DNA from: Coxiellaceae bacterium | Lineage (GTDB): Bacteria; Pseudomonadota; Gammaproteobacteria; Coxiellales; Coxiellaceae | Direction of reading: 5' to 3' | NCBI GenBank assembly: GCA_029212885.1 | Contig: JARGPC010000002.1 | Coordinates: 414,474-478,473, forward strand | DNA: 64,000 nt | Shown: piece by piece, positions 52,930 through 62,601 of the stretch | Numbering within the stretch: the first letter of the stretch is position 1 | How the letters are laid out: every line of letters starts with the position of its first letter | Position numbers and translations under genes: made by a program | The notes under the pieces: model-generated | What the model saw: the letters and a program-made list of their open reading frames with translations, nothing else | The model's database searches: none | What the model was told of the DNA's origin: nothing

Positions 52930-55900
52930 ATGCAACAGCCTACGTTAACACTAAAATACGGTGATTTTAATGCTCTGCATTCGATTGAAGGGCTGCAAAC
53001 GCTGGATCGACACTTTATTGAGCAATTGCCTCAAGAGTTAGCTGCGTTTTTAATTGCGTATCGCCAGGGTGAAACATTTGATCGAGAGCAGTTGAGTGGT
53101 GGCTTGATCGCTTGCGCGCAATATTTTGATTCCTTTATCGCTAAGCTTTTTGATATTGAAACCGATGCGGCAGCTTTGTCGGAATTGACATTAAAAGACG
53201 ACCCCATCTTTTGGTTTAAAAAACATTATGTGCTTAAACATGCCAAGCGCCGAATGAAGGAGGGCGTTGAGGCATCGTTTGATGACTTGTGTAAACCGCT
53301 ACAGCAGTGGTTAGATGCCAAAGACGCTGAATTGGCTTTAGCACAAGCAGCACTATCCTTAAGTGAGCAGGGTGACGATACTAATGAGGCTATTATTCAA
53401 TGGTGTATTTCGGCCTGTAGCTCTGACCAAGGTCGAAAATATGTAAAAGAATGGGTCGCATTTAAATTACCGAAAAAATTAGATTTTGCTCATTTGATTG
53501 ATGTTGAAACTACTACGCATCATGAAGCGACTTGTTTACAAATCAGTGATGCAAAGCAACGTCAAAGAGATGGCTTTAATTTAACTGATGAGCGCATGTC
53601 GCGTCGTGAAGTGATGGACGAAGTGCATTACTGTGTTTATTGCCATAAAAATGACGGTGACTTTTGTTCGAGTGGTTTCCCTATAAAGCGCAAACAGCCT
53701 GAGCAGGGTTTTAAACAAAACCCGTTGGATGAGATGTTAACCGGTTGCCCTCTGGATGAAAAAGTTTCCGAGATGATTTCATTAAAGCGCGACGGTTACA
53801 GTTTAGGTTCGTTAGCGATGATTATGGTGGATAATCCTATGTGCCCCGCGACCGGGCATCGCATCTGTAACGACTGCATGAAAGCGTGTATTTATCAGCG
53901 TCAAACACCGGTTGATATCCCTCAAATTGAAACGCGTGCATTAACTGATGTGCTGCATTTGCCGTGGGGTGTGGAGATTTATGATCTGCTTACGCGCTGG
54001 AATCCATTACGTCAAGAGCAATATGTCACAGAAGCATATAACGGCAAAAATGTGTTGGTGATGGGGTTGGGGCCAGCAGGATTTACTTTGTCACATTATC
54101 TTACCATGGCGGGTTATGCTGTTGTTGGTATGGATGGTTTGAAAATAGAACCTGTCGATGAGCAATGGTTAAGCCAACCAATACATAGCTTTGATTCTAT
54201 TTATGAGCCGTTATCGGAACGCGTTGTGCATGGTTTTGGCGGTGTCGCCGAATACGGTATTACTGTGCGTTGGGATAAGAATTTTCTCAAACTGATTTAT
54301 ATTAGTCTAATGCGCCGCCGTTATTTTCAGGCCTATGGTAGTGTGCGCTTTGGTGGCACGGTAACTGTAGAGCAAGCATGGCAGTTGGGTTTTGATCATT
54401 TAGCGATTGCCGTAGGCGCTGGATTACCGAAAGAATTACCAATTGAAAACAGCCTGGCTCCCGGTATGCGTCAAGCCAATGATTTCTTAATGGCATTGCA
54501 ATTAACTGGTGCGAGTAAAAAAGACAGTCTTGCCAATTTGCAAGTACGCTTACCGGCAGTTGTAATTGGCGGTGGTTTAACCGGTGTTGATACCGCCACC
54601 GAAGTTGGTGCATATTATTTAGTGCAAGTGGATAAAATAGCACGACGTTATCAGCAGTTATGTGAAAAATTAGGCGAGACAACTGTTAGACTGCAATTTA
54701 ATAATGAAGACCTGATTATCTTAGATGAGTTTTTACAGCATGCAAAACAGCTTGGCGAAGAACGGAAAAACGCAACGCTTGAAAGCCGTAAAATAGATAG
54801 CATTAAATTGATACGCCGTTTTGGTGGTGTTACCATTGCCTATCGACGTGCAATGACGGAAGCGCCGGCTTATCGTAAAAATCCTGAGGAATTGGCTAAG
54901 GCATTAGAAGAAGGTATCTTCTATGCAGAACACTTGTCGCCGCAAAAAGTGATATTGAGTGAGCAGGGCGATTGCCAAGCATTGGCGTGCGTAGATGCTG
55001 ATGGTAAAGAACTAACATTACCAGCGCGTTCGATATTCGTGGCCACAGGTGCCAAACCAAACGTAGCCTATGCGTTTGAGCATAAAGATACCTTTGTGCG
55101 CGATCGCTACCAGTATCGTGAATATGTGGCGATTGATGATCAATTAGAACAAGTCGCACAAGCACCGCATTGCAAGTCAGACAAAATTGGCATGTTTACC
55201 AGTTATGCGAAACAAGATAAGCGGGTAACTTTTTTGGGTGATACGCATCCAGTGTTTCATGGTAATGTGGTACAAGCGATTGCATCAGGACATGCATGTT
55301 TTAAAGCGATTAATGCGCAGTTATCATCGGTAAATAAGGCACCATCAGCTTATGATGAATTCGCTGAATTAATTCAGCAGCGTTTTAAGCAATATGTGGT
55401 ATCCAATCAATTGATTCATCCGACCGTACGCGAGATTATTGTGCACGCGCCGCAAGCGGCAGCGCATTATCAGCCAGGACAATTTTATCGATTACAAAAC
55501 TTTGAACAAAATGCAAAACAAGTTGAAGATACATCATTCGAGATGGAGGGGCTGGCATGCATGGCCTCGCTAGTGCCTAATCAGCCTGAACAATTAGCAT
55601 TATTGATATTTGATACCGGAGCTAGTTCGCGCTTGAGTGCTTACCTACAACCGGGTGAAGCCATTAGCTTAATGGGCCCAACCGGTGTACGCAGCAAAAT
55701 CCCTCAAAATCAAACCATCTTATTAATTGGTGGTCCATTAGCGATTGCACATCTACGTGGTTGGGCTCCTGCTTTACGCGACGAAGGTAATAAGCTGGTC
55801 TATATAGGTTTGTTTGAATCTGAAGATGAAATCTTTTTGCGCGATGAAGCCGAAAGCGTTTGTCATCAAGTGTATTGGAGTAATGGCAAATCAATCGAGC

Positions 55901-56289
55901 AGTGTTTGCATGACTTCCAACAATCAGACCCTGAATTATTCCAACAAATAAACCAAATTGGTGTGATAGGTGATTCGAGTGTCTTGTGCGAAATGAAACG
56001 CATTCGCGGCACTTGGCTTGAAAAAGCATTACAAGATGTTGAATGGTCAGCATCGGTATATGCGCCGATGCAATGCATGCTAAAAGGTGTGTGCGCACAA
56101 TGCTTAACCTGGCAAATTGACCCTGCGACGGGCGAACGAACTAAGGCGGTCTATGCCTGCTCATGGCAGCATCAACCTTTTGAAAAAATTGATATCCCTA
56201 ACATTGAACAAAGATTACAGCAAAATAATATGCAACAACAATTAGCTGATTTATGGCTAGAAGAAATATGTGAGGTAAGTGATGACTGA
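52930..56289 (+). CDS. Large FAD/NAD(P)-dependent Fe-S oxidoreductase (GltD-like fused to PyrK-like reductase)
   Basis: 1119 residues. An N-terminal region (about 1-220) is unassigned. Cysteine clusters follow that resemble the Fe-S segment of GltD-type proteins: [26 protein letters not shown] and [17 protein letters not shown]. Next are two dinucleotide-binding folds ([17 protein letters not shown] and [28 protein letters not shown]). The C-terminal ~280 residues look like a ferredoxin-reductase/PyrK domain ([26 protein letters not shown]) ending in a Cys set ([15 protein letters not shown]). It overlaps nadA and is probably cytoplasmic. The exact reaction is unknown; electron bifurcation or amino-acid oxidation are possibilities. 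Confidence 0.82.
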   Translation: MQQPTLTLKYGDFNALHSIEGLQTLDRHFIEQLPQELAAFLIAYRQGETFDREQLSGGLIACAQYFDSFIAKLFDIETDAAALSELTLKDDPIFWFKKHYVLKHAKRRMKEGVEASFDDLCKPLQQWLDAKDAELALAQAALSLSEQGDDTNEAIIQWCISACSSDQGRKYVKEWVAFKLPKKLDFAHLIDVETTTHHEATCLQISDAKQRQRDGFNLTDERMSRREVMDEVHYCVYCHKNDGDFCSSGFPIKRKQPEQGFKQNPLDEMLTGCPLDEKVSEMISLKRDGYSLGSLAMIMVDNPMCPATGHRICNDCMKACIYQRQTPVDIPQIETRALTDVLHLPWGVEIYDLLTRWNPLRQEQYVTEAYNGKNVLVMGLGPAGFTLSHYLTMAGYAVVGMDGLKIEPVDEQWLSQPIHSFDSIYEPLSERVVHGFGGVAEYGITVRWDKNFLKLIYISLMRRRYFQAYGSVRFGGTVTVEQAWQLGFDHLAIAVGAGLPKELPIENSLAPGMRQANDFLMALQLTGASKKDSLANLQVRLPAVVIGGGLTGVDTATEVGAYYLVQVDKIARRYQQLCEKLGETTVRLQFNNEDLIILDEFLQHAKQLGEERKNATLESRKIDSIKLIRRFGGVTIAYRRAMTEAPAYRKNPEELAKALEEGIFYAEHLSPQKVILSEQGDCQALACVDADGKELTLPARSIFVATGAKPNVAYAFEHKDTFVRDRYQYREYVAIDDQLEQVAQAPHCKSDKIGMFTSYAKQDKRVTFLGDTHPVFHGNVVQAIASGHACFKAINAQLSSVNKAPSAYDEFAELIQQRFKQYVVSNQLIHPTVREIIVHAPQAAAHYQPGQFYRLQNFEQNAKQVEDTSFEMEGLACMASLVPNQPEQLALLIFDTGASSRLSAYLQPGEAISLMGPTGVRSKIPQNQTILLIGGPLAIAHLRGWAPALRDEGNKLVYIGLFESEDEIFLRDEAESVCHQVYWSNGKSIEQCLHDFQQSDPELFQQINQIGVIGDSSVLCEMKRIRGTWLEKALQDVEWSASVYAPMQCMLKGVCAQCLTWQIDPATGERTKAVYACSWQHQPFEKIDIPNIEQRLQQNNMQQQLADLWLEEICEVSDD

Positions 56290-57289
56290 TTTTTTTGTAC
56301 CTGAAGTGGTACAACCCGTTGATAGAACAGACCTGGAATTAAACGCTAAAATCCACGAGCTAGCTGAAAAGCTACAGCAAAAAAATGCTGCCTTGGTCGC
56401 GCATTATTATACAGCACCGGAATTACAACAGCTGGCTGAAATCAGCGGTGGCTTTGTTGGTGACTCGTTAGCGATGGCGCAGTTTGGACTGAAGTCGAAA
56501 GCAGATACCTTGGTGGTGGCGGGTGTTAAATTTATGGGTGAGTCAGCCAAGATTTTAAGTCCTGAAAAGCAGGTATTAATGCCAACCTTAGAGGCAACTT
56601 GCTCGTTGGATTTAGGTTGTCCCGCTGATGAATTCGAAGCGTTTTGCAAACAACATCCGGATCGTGAGGTGGTGGTGTATGTTAATACCTCGGCGGCGGT
56701 GAAGGCATTAGCTGATTGGACGGTGACATCTAGCTGCGCTTTAGAAATCGTGCGTCATTTGGATGAGCAAGGTAAAAAAATCCTATGGGCACCCGATCGT
56801 TATCTCGGTAATTATATTCAAGAAAATACCGATGCGGATATGGTGATGTGGCAAGGCAGTTGTATTGTGCATGAAGAATTTAAGGCTAAAGGCATTTTGG
56901 ATTTAAAACAACAACACCCGGATGCGGCGATATTGGTTCACCCTGAATCTCCGCCAACGGTTATTGAAGTGGCGGATGTTGTTGGTTCAACGTCGAAACT
57001 TTTAAATGCGACTAAAACCATGGATAACCCGGTTTTTATAGTGGCAACTGACCGCGGTATTTTCTACCAAATGCAAAAAGCAAACCCAGAGAAGTTGATT
57101 TTAGAGGCACCAACAGCAGGTAAGGGTGCAACTTGCCGTAGTTGTGGACATTGTCCTTGGATGTCTATGAATGCATTGGAAAATTTAGAGGCTAGTTTAG
57201 ATAATACTTTAAACGAGATTAAGTTGTCGCCACAAGTGATTGAAAGGGCGAAGGTGCCATTAATGCGGATGGTTGAATTTACGTCGTAA
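56282..57289 (+). CDS. nadA: Quinolinate synthase
   Basis: Condenses iminoaspartate with dihydroxyacetone phosphate to quinolinate for NAD. 335 residues, [4Fe-4S]-ligating cysteines in [10 protein letters not shown] and SCGHCPW regions plus CALEIV; other blocks are [38 protein letters not shown] and VHPESPP. ATG 56282 follows GAGGTAAG. It overlaps the upstream oxidoreductase by 8 nt, so they are coupled. nadB and nadC are not in the window. Confidence 0.96.
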   Translation: MTDFFVPEVVQPVDRTDLELNAKIHELAEKLQQKNAALVAHYYTAPELQQLAEISGGFVGDSLAMAQFGLKSKADTLVVAGVKFMGESAKILSPEKQVLMPTLEATCSLDLGCPADEFEAFCKQHPDREVVVYVNTSAAVKALADWTVTSSCALEIVRHLDEQGKKILWAPDRYLGNYIQENTDADMVMWQGSCIVHEEFKAKGILDLKQQHPDAAILVHPESPPTVIEVADVVGSTSKLLNATKTMDNPVFIVATDRGIFYQMQKANPEKLILEAPTAGKGATCRSCGHCPWMSMNALENLEASLDNTLNEIKLSPQVIERAKVPLMRMVEFTS

Positions 57290-57291
57290 TG

Positions 57292-57358
57292 CGTCATTGC
57301 GAGGAGCTTGCGACGAAGCAACCTAGATTGCCGCGCCACTGCGTGGCTCGCAATGACG
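57292..57358. repeat. 67-bp palindromic dispersed element
   Basis: Perfect 12-bp terminal inverted repeats CGTCATTGCGAG (57292-57303) and CTCGCAATGACG (57347-57358) enclose a GC-rich core with GCAACCTAGATTGCCGCG. Elements of this GTCATTGCGAGG type are scattered in many bacterial genomes. Only one copy is seen in this window. It lies between nadA and the [2Fe-2S] protein gene. Confidence 0.75.
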
Positions 57359-57373
57359 ACTAAAGGGAAAACA

Positions 57374-57748
57374 GTGACAGATAATTTAGACGAAAAACTA
57401 CGAACCAAACTGGATCGCTTAAACATCACAGGTATAAAACACCATATATTTTTATGTTGCGACCAAAGCAAAGCCAATTGCTGTGATGTTGAGCAAGGCA
57501 TTGCTTCGTGGGAATTTTTAAAAAACCGTTTACAGGAATTAAATCTAAGTGATCGCGGTGGCGTTTATCGTTCGAAAGCTAATTGTTTGCGTGTGTGTAG
57601 TCGCGGCCCTATTGCTGTGGTATACCCAGATGGTATTTGGTATCACTCATGCACGCCTGAGGTGTTAGAGCAGATCATCCAACAGCATTTAATCTGTGGC
57701 GAACCTGTAGAAGAATATATGTTAGCAAAGGTGGAAAATGAGGATTGA
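57374..57748 (+). CDS. Thioredoxin-like [2Fe-2S] ferredoxin
   Basis: 124 residues from GTG 57374 (AAAGGGA upstream). The four-cysteine pattern of thioredoxin-fold ferredoxins is present: [15 protein letters not shown] near the N-terminus and [23 protein letters not shown] in the middle. The last codons overlap the DUF2797 start by 11 nt. Partner unknown; the neighbouring nadA and FAD reductase are also Fe-S proteins. A longer frame reaching into the palindromic element upstream is probably not translated. Confidence 0.87.
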   Translation: MTDNLDEKLRTKLDRLNITGIKHHIFLCCDQSKANCCDVEQGIASWEFLKNRLQELNLSDRGGVYRSKANCLRVCSRGPIAVVYPDGIWYHSCTPEVLEQIIQQHLICGEPVEEYMLAKVENED

Positions 57749-58562
57749 TACCATGGTGAAAGGAAACTTACGCAAGATGCAGACAGAGCATCTTTCGCCA
57801 GTACAATATACATTACCTGTCGGTGATGAGTTAATACCGATGAATGATTTAATTGGCAAAACAATTACGTTCAAGTTTGATGGGTTGATTAACTGCGTGC
57901 ACTGCGACAAAAAAACCAATAAAAGCTTTAACCAAGGCTTTTGCTTTCCGTGTTTTAGAAAGCTCGCGCAATGTGATCGATGCATTATGAGCCCGGAATT
58001 GTGTCACTATGCGCAAGGCACTTGCCGTGAGCCGGAGTGGGGTGATACGCACTGCATGATTCCGCATGTAATATATTTGGCAAACAGTTCTACGATTAAA
58101 GTCGGCATTACACGCGGTACACAAGTGCCGACTCGCTGGATGGACCAAGGGGCTATTCAAGCGTTACCCATTATTCAGGTTGATACGCGTTATCATTCGG
58201 GATTAATTGAGGTGATTTTAAAGCAGCATATTGCGGACCGTACTAACTGGCGTAAAATGTTAAAAAATGAAGTGGAGCCTACGGACTTAAAGGCCTTTTC
58301 CGTTGATTTATTGAAAACCGTTGGTAAAGATTTAAATAACTTGCGTCAACAAGGTTTTGACTTTACTGTGTTGGCGGATCCAAAGGACTACACGTTTGAA
58401 TACCCGGTGATACAATACCCGACTAAAGTAAGTTCATTATCATTTGATAAGAAGCCGGAAATTACGGGCGAACTACAAGGCATCAAAGGGCAGTATTTGA
58501 TTTTTGATATTGGCGTTTTAAATATACGTAAATTTGGCGGGTATTTTGTAACGATGTCTTAG
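57738..58562 (+). CDS. DUF2797 zinc-ribbon protein
   Basis: 274 residues. The N-terminal half has many cysteines in ribbon-like pairs ([47 protein letters not shown]), followed by [29 protein letters not shown], a segment recalling GIY-YIG-type strands and characteristic of DUF2797. The C-terminal part binds no recognised ligand ([26 protein letters not shown]). Function not known. A short GGGTG/CACCC hairpin follows the stop without a T-run. Confidence 0.83.
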   Translation: MRIDTMVKGNLRKMQTEHLSPVQYTLPVGDELIPMNDLIGKTITFKFDGLINCVHCDKKTNKSFNQGFCFPCFRKLAQCDRCIMSPELCHYAQGTCREPEWGDTHCMIPHVIYLANSSTIKVGITRGTQVPTRWMDQGAIQALPIIQVDTRYHSGLIEVILKQHIADRTNWRKMLKNEVEPTDLKAFSVDLLKTVGKDLNNLRQQGFDFTVLADPKDYTFEYPVIQYPTKVSSLSFDKKPEITGELQGIKGQYLIFDIGVLNIRKFGGYFVTMS

Positions 58563-58618
58563 GGTGCAACAGACACCCTTAGGCTAATGCGTGTCTATAA
58601 CAAAAAGGGATATTTATA

Positions 58619-58894
58619 ATGAGTATTGCAGATTTTCATTTCAGCGTTTCCGACATCATCGGCATTATTGGTGTCTTAATGGTGTTGTGGGCGTACGTTT
58701 GTATTCAAATTAACAAGCTGACACGCGACGATATATCGTTCTCGTTGATTAATTTGGTTGGTTCAATTTTTATCATTGTGTCACTGTGCCATACCATGAA
58801 TTTAGCCTCATTTGTTATCGAAATAGCTTGGCTTATTATCAGTGCCTATGGCATCATTCGTTGCTTGCGTCACAAAAAGAATATTATTCATTAG
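58619..58894 (+). CDS. CBU_0592-like small membrane protein
   Basis: 91 residues, three hydrophobic segments (about 12-30, 42-60, 62-82): IIGIIGVLMVLWAYVCIQ, INLVGSIFIIVSLCH, FVIEIAWLIISAYGII. The arrangement and the motif INKLTRDDISFSLINLVGS fit the CBU_0592 membrane domain. Function unknown. Followed after 10 nt by the next small gene. Confidence 0.75.
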   Translation: MSIADFHFSVSDIIGIIGVLMVLWAYVCIQINKLTRDDISFSLINLVGSIFIIVSLCHTMNLASFVIEIAWLIISAYGIIRCLRHKKNIIH

Positions 58895-58904
58895 GAGAGC
58901 AAAA

Positions 58905-59204
58905 ATGGCAGAAACTGTTGACGAATTGACCATTGAGTATATCGAAGATGGCATTACAACTGTTAAAGAATTGGACAAAAGAGTGTTGACCAAGGGCGCT
59001 TGGAGCACAATTGTTTACCGTTACCGTGATTGGGATCGTGCTAAAGAAGTCTATGGCAAAGACAAGTTCAGTATTCGTCGCTATCAAAAACGTAATGGTG
59101 AGTATCAACCAAAATCTAAGTTTAATGTATCTTCTGCTGATCAAGCACGTAAATTAGTTGAAATTCTAAATGAGTGGTTAGCTGCCGACGATCTTCAAGA
59201 GTAG
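58905..59204 (+). CDS. Small conserved soluble protein, possibly PC4-like
   Basis: 99 residues from ATG 58905 with GGAGAG at 6-nt spacing. No firm family. The segment KDKFSIRRYQKRNGEYQPKSKFNVSSADQARKLVEILNEWL resembles the C-terminal half of PC4/YdbC-type single-stranded-nucleic-acid-binding domains (strand with I-R-E/R-Y, hairpin, then a long helix). It sits directly before rdgC, a DNA-binding protein, 20 nt apart. The PC4 likeness is a suggestion only. Confidence 0.6.
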   Translation: MAETVDELTIEYIEDGITTVKELDKRVLTKGAWSTIVYRYRDWDRAKEVYGKDKFSIRRYQKRNGEYQPKSKFNVSSADQARKLVEILNEWLAADDLQE

Positions 59205-59224
59205 TGTTTACATAGGAGAGTGAC

Positions 59225-60175
59225 ATGCTGTTTAAACAGTTAAAAGTATTTCGTTTTGAATGCGAATCGTTGGATATTGAAGCCGCTGAACAAGCATGTC
59301 AGCAATATCAGTTACAGAATTGCCCTAAGAGTCAATACCACAGTGTGGGTTGGCAAAGTCCGTTTGGCAAAAACAGCGAAGTGATGATTCATGCGACGCA
59401 AGGCTACTGGTTAATGTCACTCGCCAAGCAAGAACGTTTACTACCAGCCTCCGTCATTAAAGAACACTTGGATGAGCGTATTGAGCAAATACGTCAAAAG
59501 CAAGAACGTAATGTGTATGCTAAAGAAAAGCAGGCGCTAAAAGAAGAAATTGAATTTCAATTACTTCCACAAGCGTTTACGCGTAACCAAAGTTATACTT
59601 TGTATCTGGATATTAAGCAGAAGTGGTTGTATGTCGGTGTGACAAACACAACAGTATGCCAGCAGTTATTGGAACTACTCAATAAAACCTTTGGTGGCTT
59701 TAAAGCAGACTTAATTGAAACTGAATTAACTGTCAGTAATGAAATGACACGCTGGTTACACGACAATCGCTGGCCTAAAGGTTTTGTTATTGAGCGTGAT
59801 TGCGAAATGTTCGACCAAGAACACGAGAAAAATATTGTACGCTTTTCGCAGCAAAACTTAGCGGCAAAGGAAGTGATTGCACATTTGGATAATGGCAAAA
59901 AATTATCGAAGTTGTCGCTGAGCTGGCAGGATCGGATCTCGTTTGCTATTGATACCAATCTCAGTGTATCTAAGATCAAGTTCCTCGACATCCTTGAAGA
60001 GCAGCGTAAAGATGCTTTTTGTGATACCAAAGAGCAGCAATTAGATGCTGATTTCACCATTACTTGCTTGGAGTTTGCCAATTGGTTCCCAGCTTTATTG
60101 GAGCTGTTTGGTGGCGAAAAGACCCATCAAGAGGTTGAAAAAACTGAAAAAGATGATGCTTTAGTTGTTGCCTAA
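59225..60175 (+). CDS. rdgC: Recombination-associated protein RdgC
   Basis: 316 residues. Ring-forming DNA-binding protein that modulates RecA. Matching blocks: MLFKQLKVFRFE, VGWQSPFG, ILPASVIKEHL-like (LLPASVIKEHLDERI), LKEEIEFQLLPQAFTRNQSYTLYLD, NGKKLSKLSLSWQDRISFAID and LDADFTITCLEFANWFPALLE. GGAGAG precedes the ATG. A 13-residue polar tail follows the family core. Confidence 0.94.
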   Translation: MLFKQLKVFRFECESLDIEAAEQACQQYQLQNCPKSQYHSVGWQSPFGKNSEVMIHATQGYWLMSLAKQERLLPASVIKEHLDERIEQIRQKQERNVYAKEKQALKEEIEFQLLPQAFTRNQSYTLYLDIKQKWLYVGVTNTTVCQQLLELLNKTFGGFKADLIETELTVSNEMTRWLHDNRWPKGFVIERDCEMFDQEHEKNIVRFSQQNLAAKEVIAHLDNGKKLSKLSLSWQDRISFAIDTNLSVSKIKFLDILEEQRKDAFCDTKEQQLDADFTITCLEFANWFPALLELFGGEKTHQEVEKTEKDDALVVA

Positions 60176-60227
60176 GGCTTAGTCGATTGATTTTAAAGTA
60201 TAAAGCAAGGAAATGTCGAAACGATCG

Positions 60228-60263
60228 TTTAAGGTAGTTTTAAGCTGGCACTGTTAATATACT
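60228..60263 (+). promoter_or_regulatory. Degenerate PmrA-type direct repeat and -10 of the 521-aa gene
   Basis: TTTAAG at 60228-60233 recurs at 60239-60244, an 11-nt period, followed by TAATAT (60255-60260) or TATACT (60258-60263). The same period and nearly the same -10 distance as the two CTTAA promoters in this window, but less perfect. Confidence 0.4.
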
Positions 60264-60301
60264 GGTATATTTGAGATGAATTATCAGTGTGTAAGTAAGA
60301 G

Positions 60302-61867
60302 ATGTCTAGACGAGCAGGTAACAGAGCAGCAGCACCTCCACATAGGATTACAGGGGTCTCTAAAAGTGAATGGTCACTTTATCGGTTTGCTGAAAGTGCT
60401 GATCGTTCTCCCAAGAGAGGTCGTGGGTACTGGTATAAACTGCGAATTAATCTTCCCAAAGACAAGTTCACCCAAGCTAATATAAAAGCAATAGTTACAT
60501 TCATATCTGAGCATATGGCACAAGAGCGGACACGAGGTGATACTGAGTTATTGTTTTCTTTTAAGCATGCGACTGAGCGCATTCAGACGGGTTGGGGTGG
60601 TAGACGCTTTACTGAAAATGGGCAATTCACTTTATACCTGAGAGAACCTACAAATATTGATCAGTTGCTTGGGTTTGCTGGTCAACTCCAAGACTGTATA
60701 ACAGGCTTAGGTATTCCAGCAACTACAGCAATGGATACTGATTTTGCTTTGCATGGTTTTAAAAATCTAAGTATGCGCTTGGATATTGATAATAGCCGAT
60801 ATTGCTCATCAACGGTGATGCACGATGACCCTGACGTTGCTGAAGCATATAGAAATTTTGTTTCTGATACTCGTAGGTATCACAGATTAGGGACACGTGC
60901 TGAGACTCCATTTAGAAAGAATGAAAATGATATAACACATAAAATGATCAGGTTTGGCTATTACGCCACGCAGAGTAAGTGCGTTATGACTAAGTTGCTC
61001 GGTAAGGCCTATCAGCAATTGGCTATGATAAAGCGCGAAATGGAAGCAACAACAGATCTAGAATCGCTGTTTGCATCTCGTAAAGAAGTGATAATAGCGA
61101 GTGTTGAGGCTATTAAATTACAGCGTATGTGTGCCGTAAGCTGTGAGTTGAATGATGCGGCATATGTATTCGAACTAACGACAAACCCAGCTTATAAAGC
61201 GATTATAGGATCGGTGTATCAGTGCGATCCAGGTGCGGCGTTTATAAGTTTTGCTATTAATCAAGACGAATTGTATTTTCCTGAAAGTAACCGCCTTATT
61301 ACCGATGAGGCTATATATAATATTTTAGCTAGGCTTCAAGTGGTGTGTGTTTATGCCCGTCACAGCAGTGCCCGAATTGATTATGATGTTGTTGCTCGTG
61401 ATGTTGTGACGCTACTTGGTGCCATTAGAGGCGGGAATGAAAGAATTAAAAACCACATACATGTTGTTATTAGTAAATTGCCTGCGCTGGGTTATGTGGC
61501 TAAACAATTACGAAATCCTTCTGCTGCAGCGTACTTAAGTTGTCTGGCATATCGTGCTGCACGAAAAAAAGAGCAGCATAATGATTTTTTTGATAATCAC
61601 AAAGGCATATGTAACCTATTCCAAAGTTCATGTTATAGCGGCACAACAAAGTTATCAGCGGTAAATAAATTGATAAATCGTTTTGAGGAGCTTGGATATG
61701 CTGGGAAATTAAGTGAAAATGAAAGAAAAGCAACAACGACAAAACGTTTGGGTTCTATAGTTAAACAATATGGCCTGACTGAGCCGGCGGCAGCATGTTA
61801 TGCGTTAGAGTCTATTGAGACTCGATCTGCTGGTGTTTCTCCTGTTGGTGCTGGAGTAGCTTTGTAA
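60302..61867 (+). CDS. Orphan protein with C-terminal module shared with its neighbour (effector candidate)
   Basis: 521 residues. A basic N-terminus (MSRRAGNRAAAPPHR) leads into a segment with GYWYKLRINLPKDKFTQANIKAIVTFI and a possible beta-rich domain to about residue 180. A helical middle follows. The last ~120 residues contain NPSAAAYLSCLAYRAARK and LFQSSCYSGTTKLSAVNKLI, repeated in the next gene. No family recognised, no signal peptide or TM segment. It follows rdgC with a 126-nt gap holding its own promoter. Confidence 0.62.
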   Translation: MSRRAGNRAAAPPHRITGVSKSEWSLYRFAESADRSPKRGRGYWYKLRINLPKDKFTQANIKAIVTFISEHMAQERTRGDTELLFSFKHATERIQTGWGGRRFTENGQFTLYLREPTNIDQLLGFAGQLQDCITGLGIPATTAMDTDFALHGFKNLSMRLDIDNSRYCSSTVMHDDPDVAEAYRNFVSDTRRYHRLGTRAETPFRKNENDITHKMIRFGYYATQSKCVMTKLLGKAYQQLAMIKREMEATTDLESLFASRKEVIIASVEAIKLQRMCAVSCELNDAAYVFELTTNPAYKAIIGSVYQCDPGAAFISFAINQDELYFPESNRLITDEAIYNILARLQVVCVYARHSSARIDYDVVARDVVTLLGAIRGGNERIKNHIHVVISKLPALGYVAKQLRNPSAAAYLSCLAYRAARKKEQHNDFFDNHKGICNLFQSSCYSGTTKLSAVNKLINRFEELGYAGKLSENERKATTTKRLGSIVKQYGLTEPAAACYALESIETRSAGVSPVGAGVAL

Positions 61868-61906
61868 GTAAGTCGATAAAAATGTATATTAAAAAGGGTG
61901 ATTATT

Positions 61907-62590
61907 ATGACACGTATAACAAGACCGCATATTGAACGAGCTGATCGCTCAGATATGCATGCTCATCGTACCAAAGAGAAAACATTCAGGGTGTCTCTTG
62001 CTTCGCAGTTACAGCTTGAGACAAAAAAGTTTAAAGCTTTTAATAGCGATAAGGATGGATTTGACCTTGGTGAAAAGCTTAGTGTCGATGCTGAATCAAT
62101 GAGGCATTTTATCTGTAGATTAAGCAACCTTGATGTTGCCGTTCTTAATAAAGTGTTGCTAATTCTTGTTGAGAAAGATATTTCCTCACTTATTAGCAGA
62201 TTAAAAGAGGATGATAGTCCGACAGCAGCGAAATTGAGCTGCTTGCAATATATTGCTAAGCGAATTCTTGAGCGTGACAAATTTATTTTTATGGGGCATC
62301 CAGCAATGAACGGTATGGGTGAGTCTCATCATGGGATTGGCTTATTTCAGAGAGAATGCTATAGCGCTAGAACGAAATTATCTGCGGCTATAAAACTGTT
62401 GAGTAATTTACAGGCGCCTGGAGAGGAGCTTAAGTTTACAGCAGATGAGATAAAAGCAGCCAATCAAGGGCGCTTGAAAAAAATAGTGGACGATTTTAGT
62501 TTGCCGTTACATAGTGCTACAGTTGCGCGCGTAACTGAGTTAACAGCTGTTGACCCAACTGCGCATCGTGGTTATGGCACAGCTCTGTGA
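61907..62590 (+). CDS. Orphan protein, second carrier of the shared C-terminal module
   Basis: 227 residues from ATG 61907 (AAAGGGTG upstream). SPTAAKLSCLQYIAKRI and LFQRECYSARTKLSAAIKLL align with the C-terminal module of the gene upstream, with KRL/GRL and IVxxxxL following at equal distance. The N-terminal ~110 residues differ. It starts 39 nt after the upstream stop and is probably co-transcribed. Both proteins end in small residues plus Ala-Leu. It converges with hemW, 11 nt apart. Function unknown. Confidence 0.62.
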   Translation: MTRITRPHIERADRSDMHAHRTKEKTFRVSLASQLQLETKKFKAFNSDKDGFDLGEKLSVDAESMRHFICRLSNLDVAVLNKVLLILVEKDISSLISRLKEDDSPTAAKLSCLQYIAKRILERDKFIFMGHPAMNGMGESHHGIGLFQRECYSARTKLSAAIKLLSNLQAPGEELKFTADEIKAANQGRLKKIVDDFSLPLHSATVARVTELTAVDPTAHRGYGTAL

Positions 62591-62601
62591 AAACAGGTGG
62601 T

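Noticed and set aside
59593-60081. 162-codon open frame antisense to rdgC
   Set aside because: It is opposite a well-conserved gene, has no ribosome-binding site and its translation has no recognisable features.
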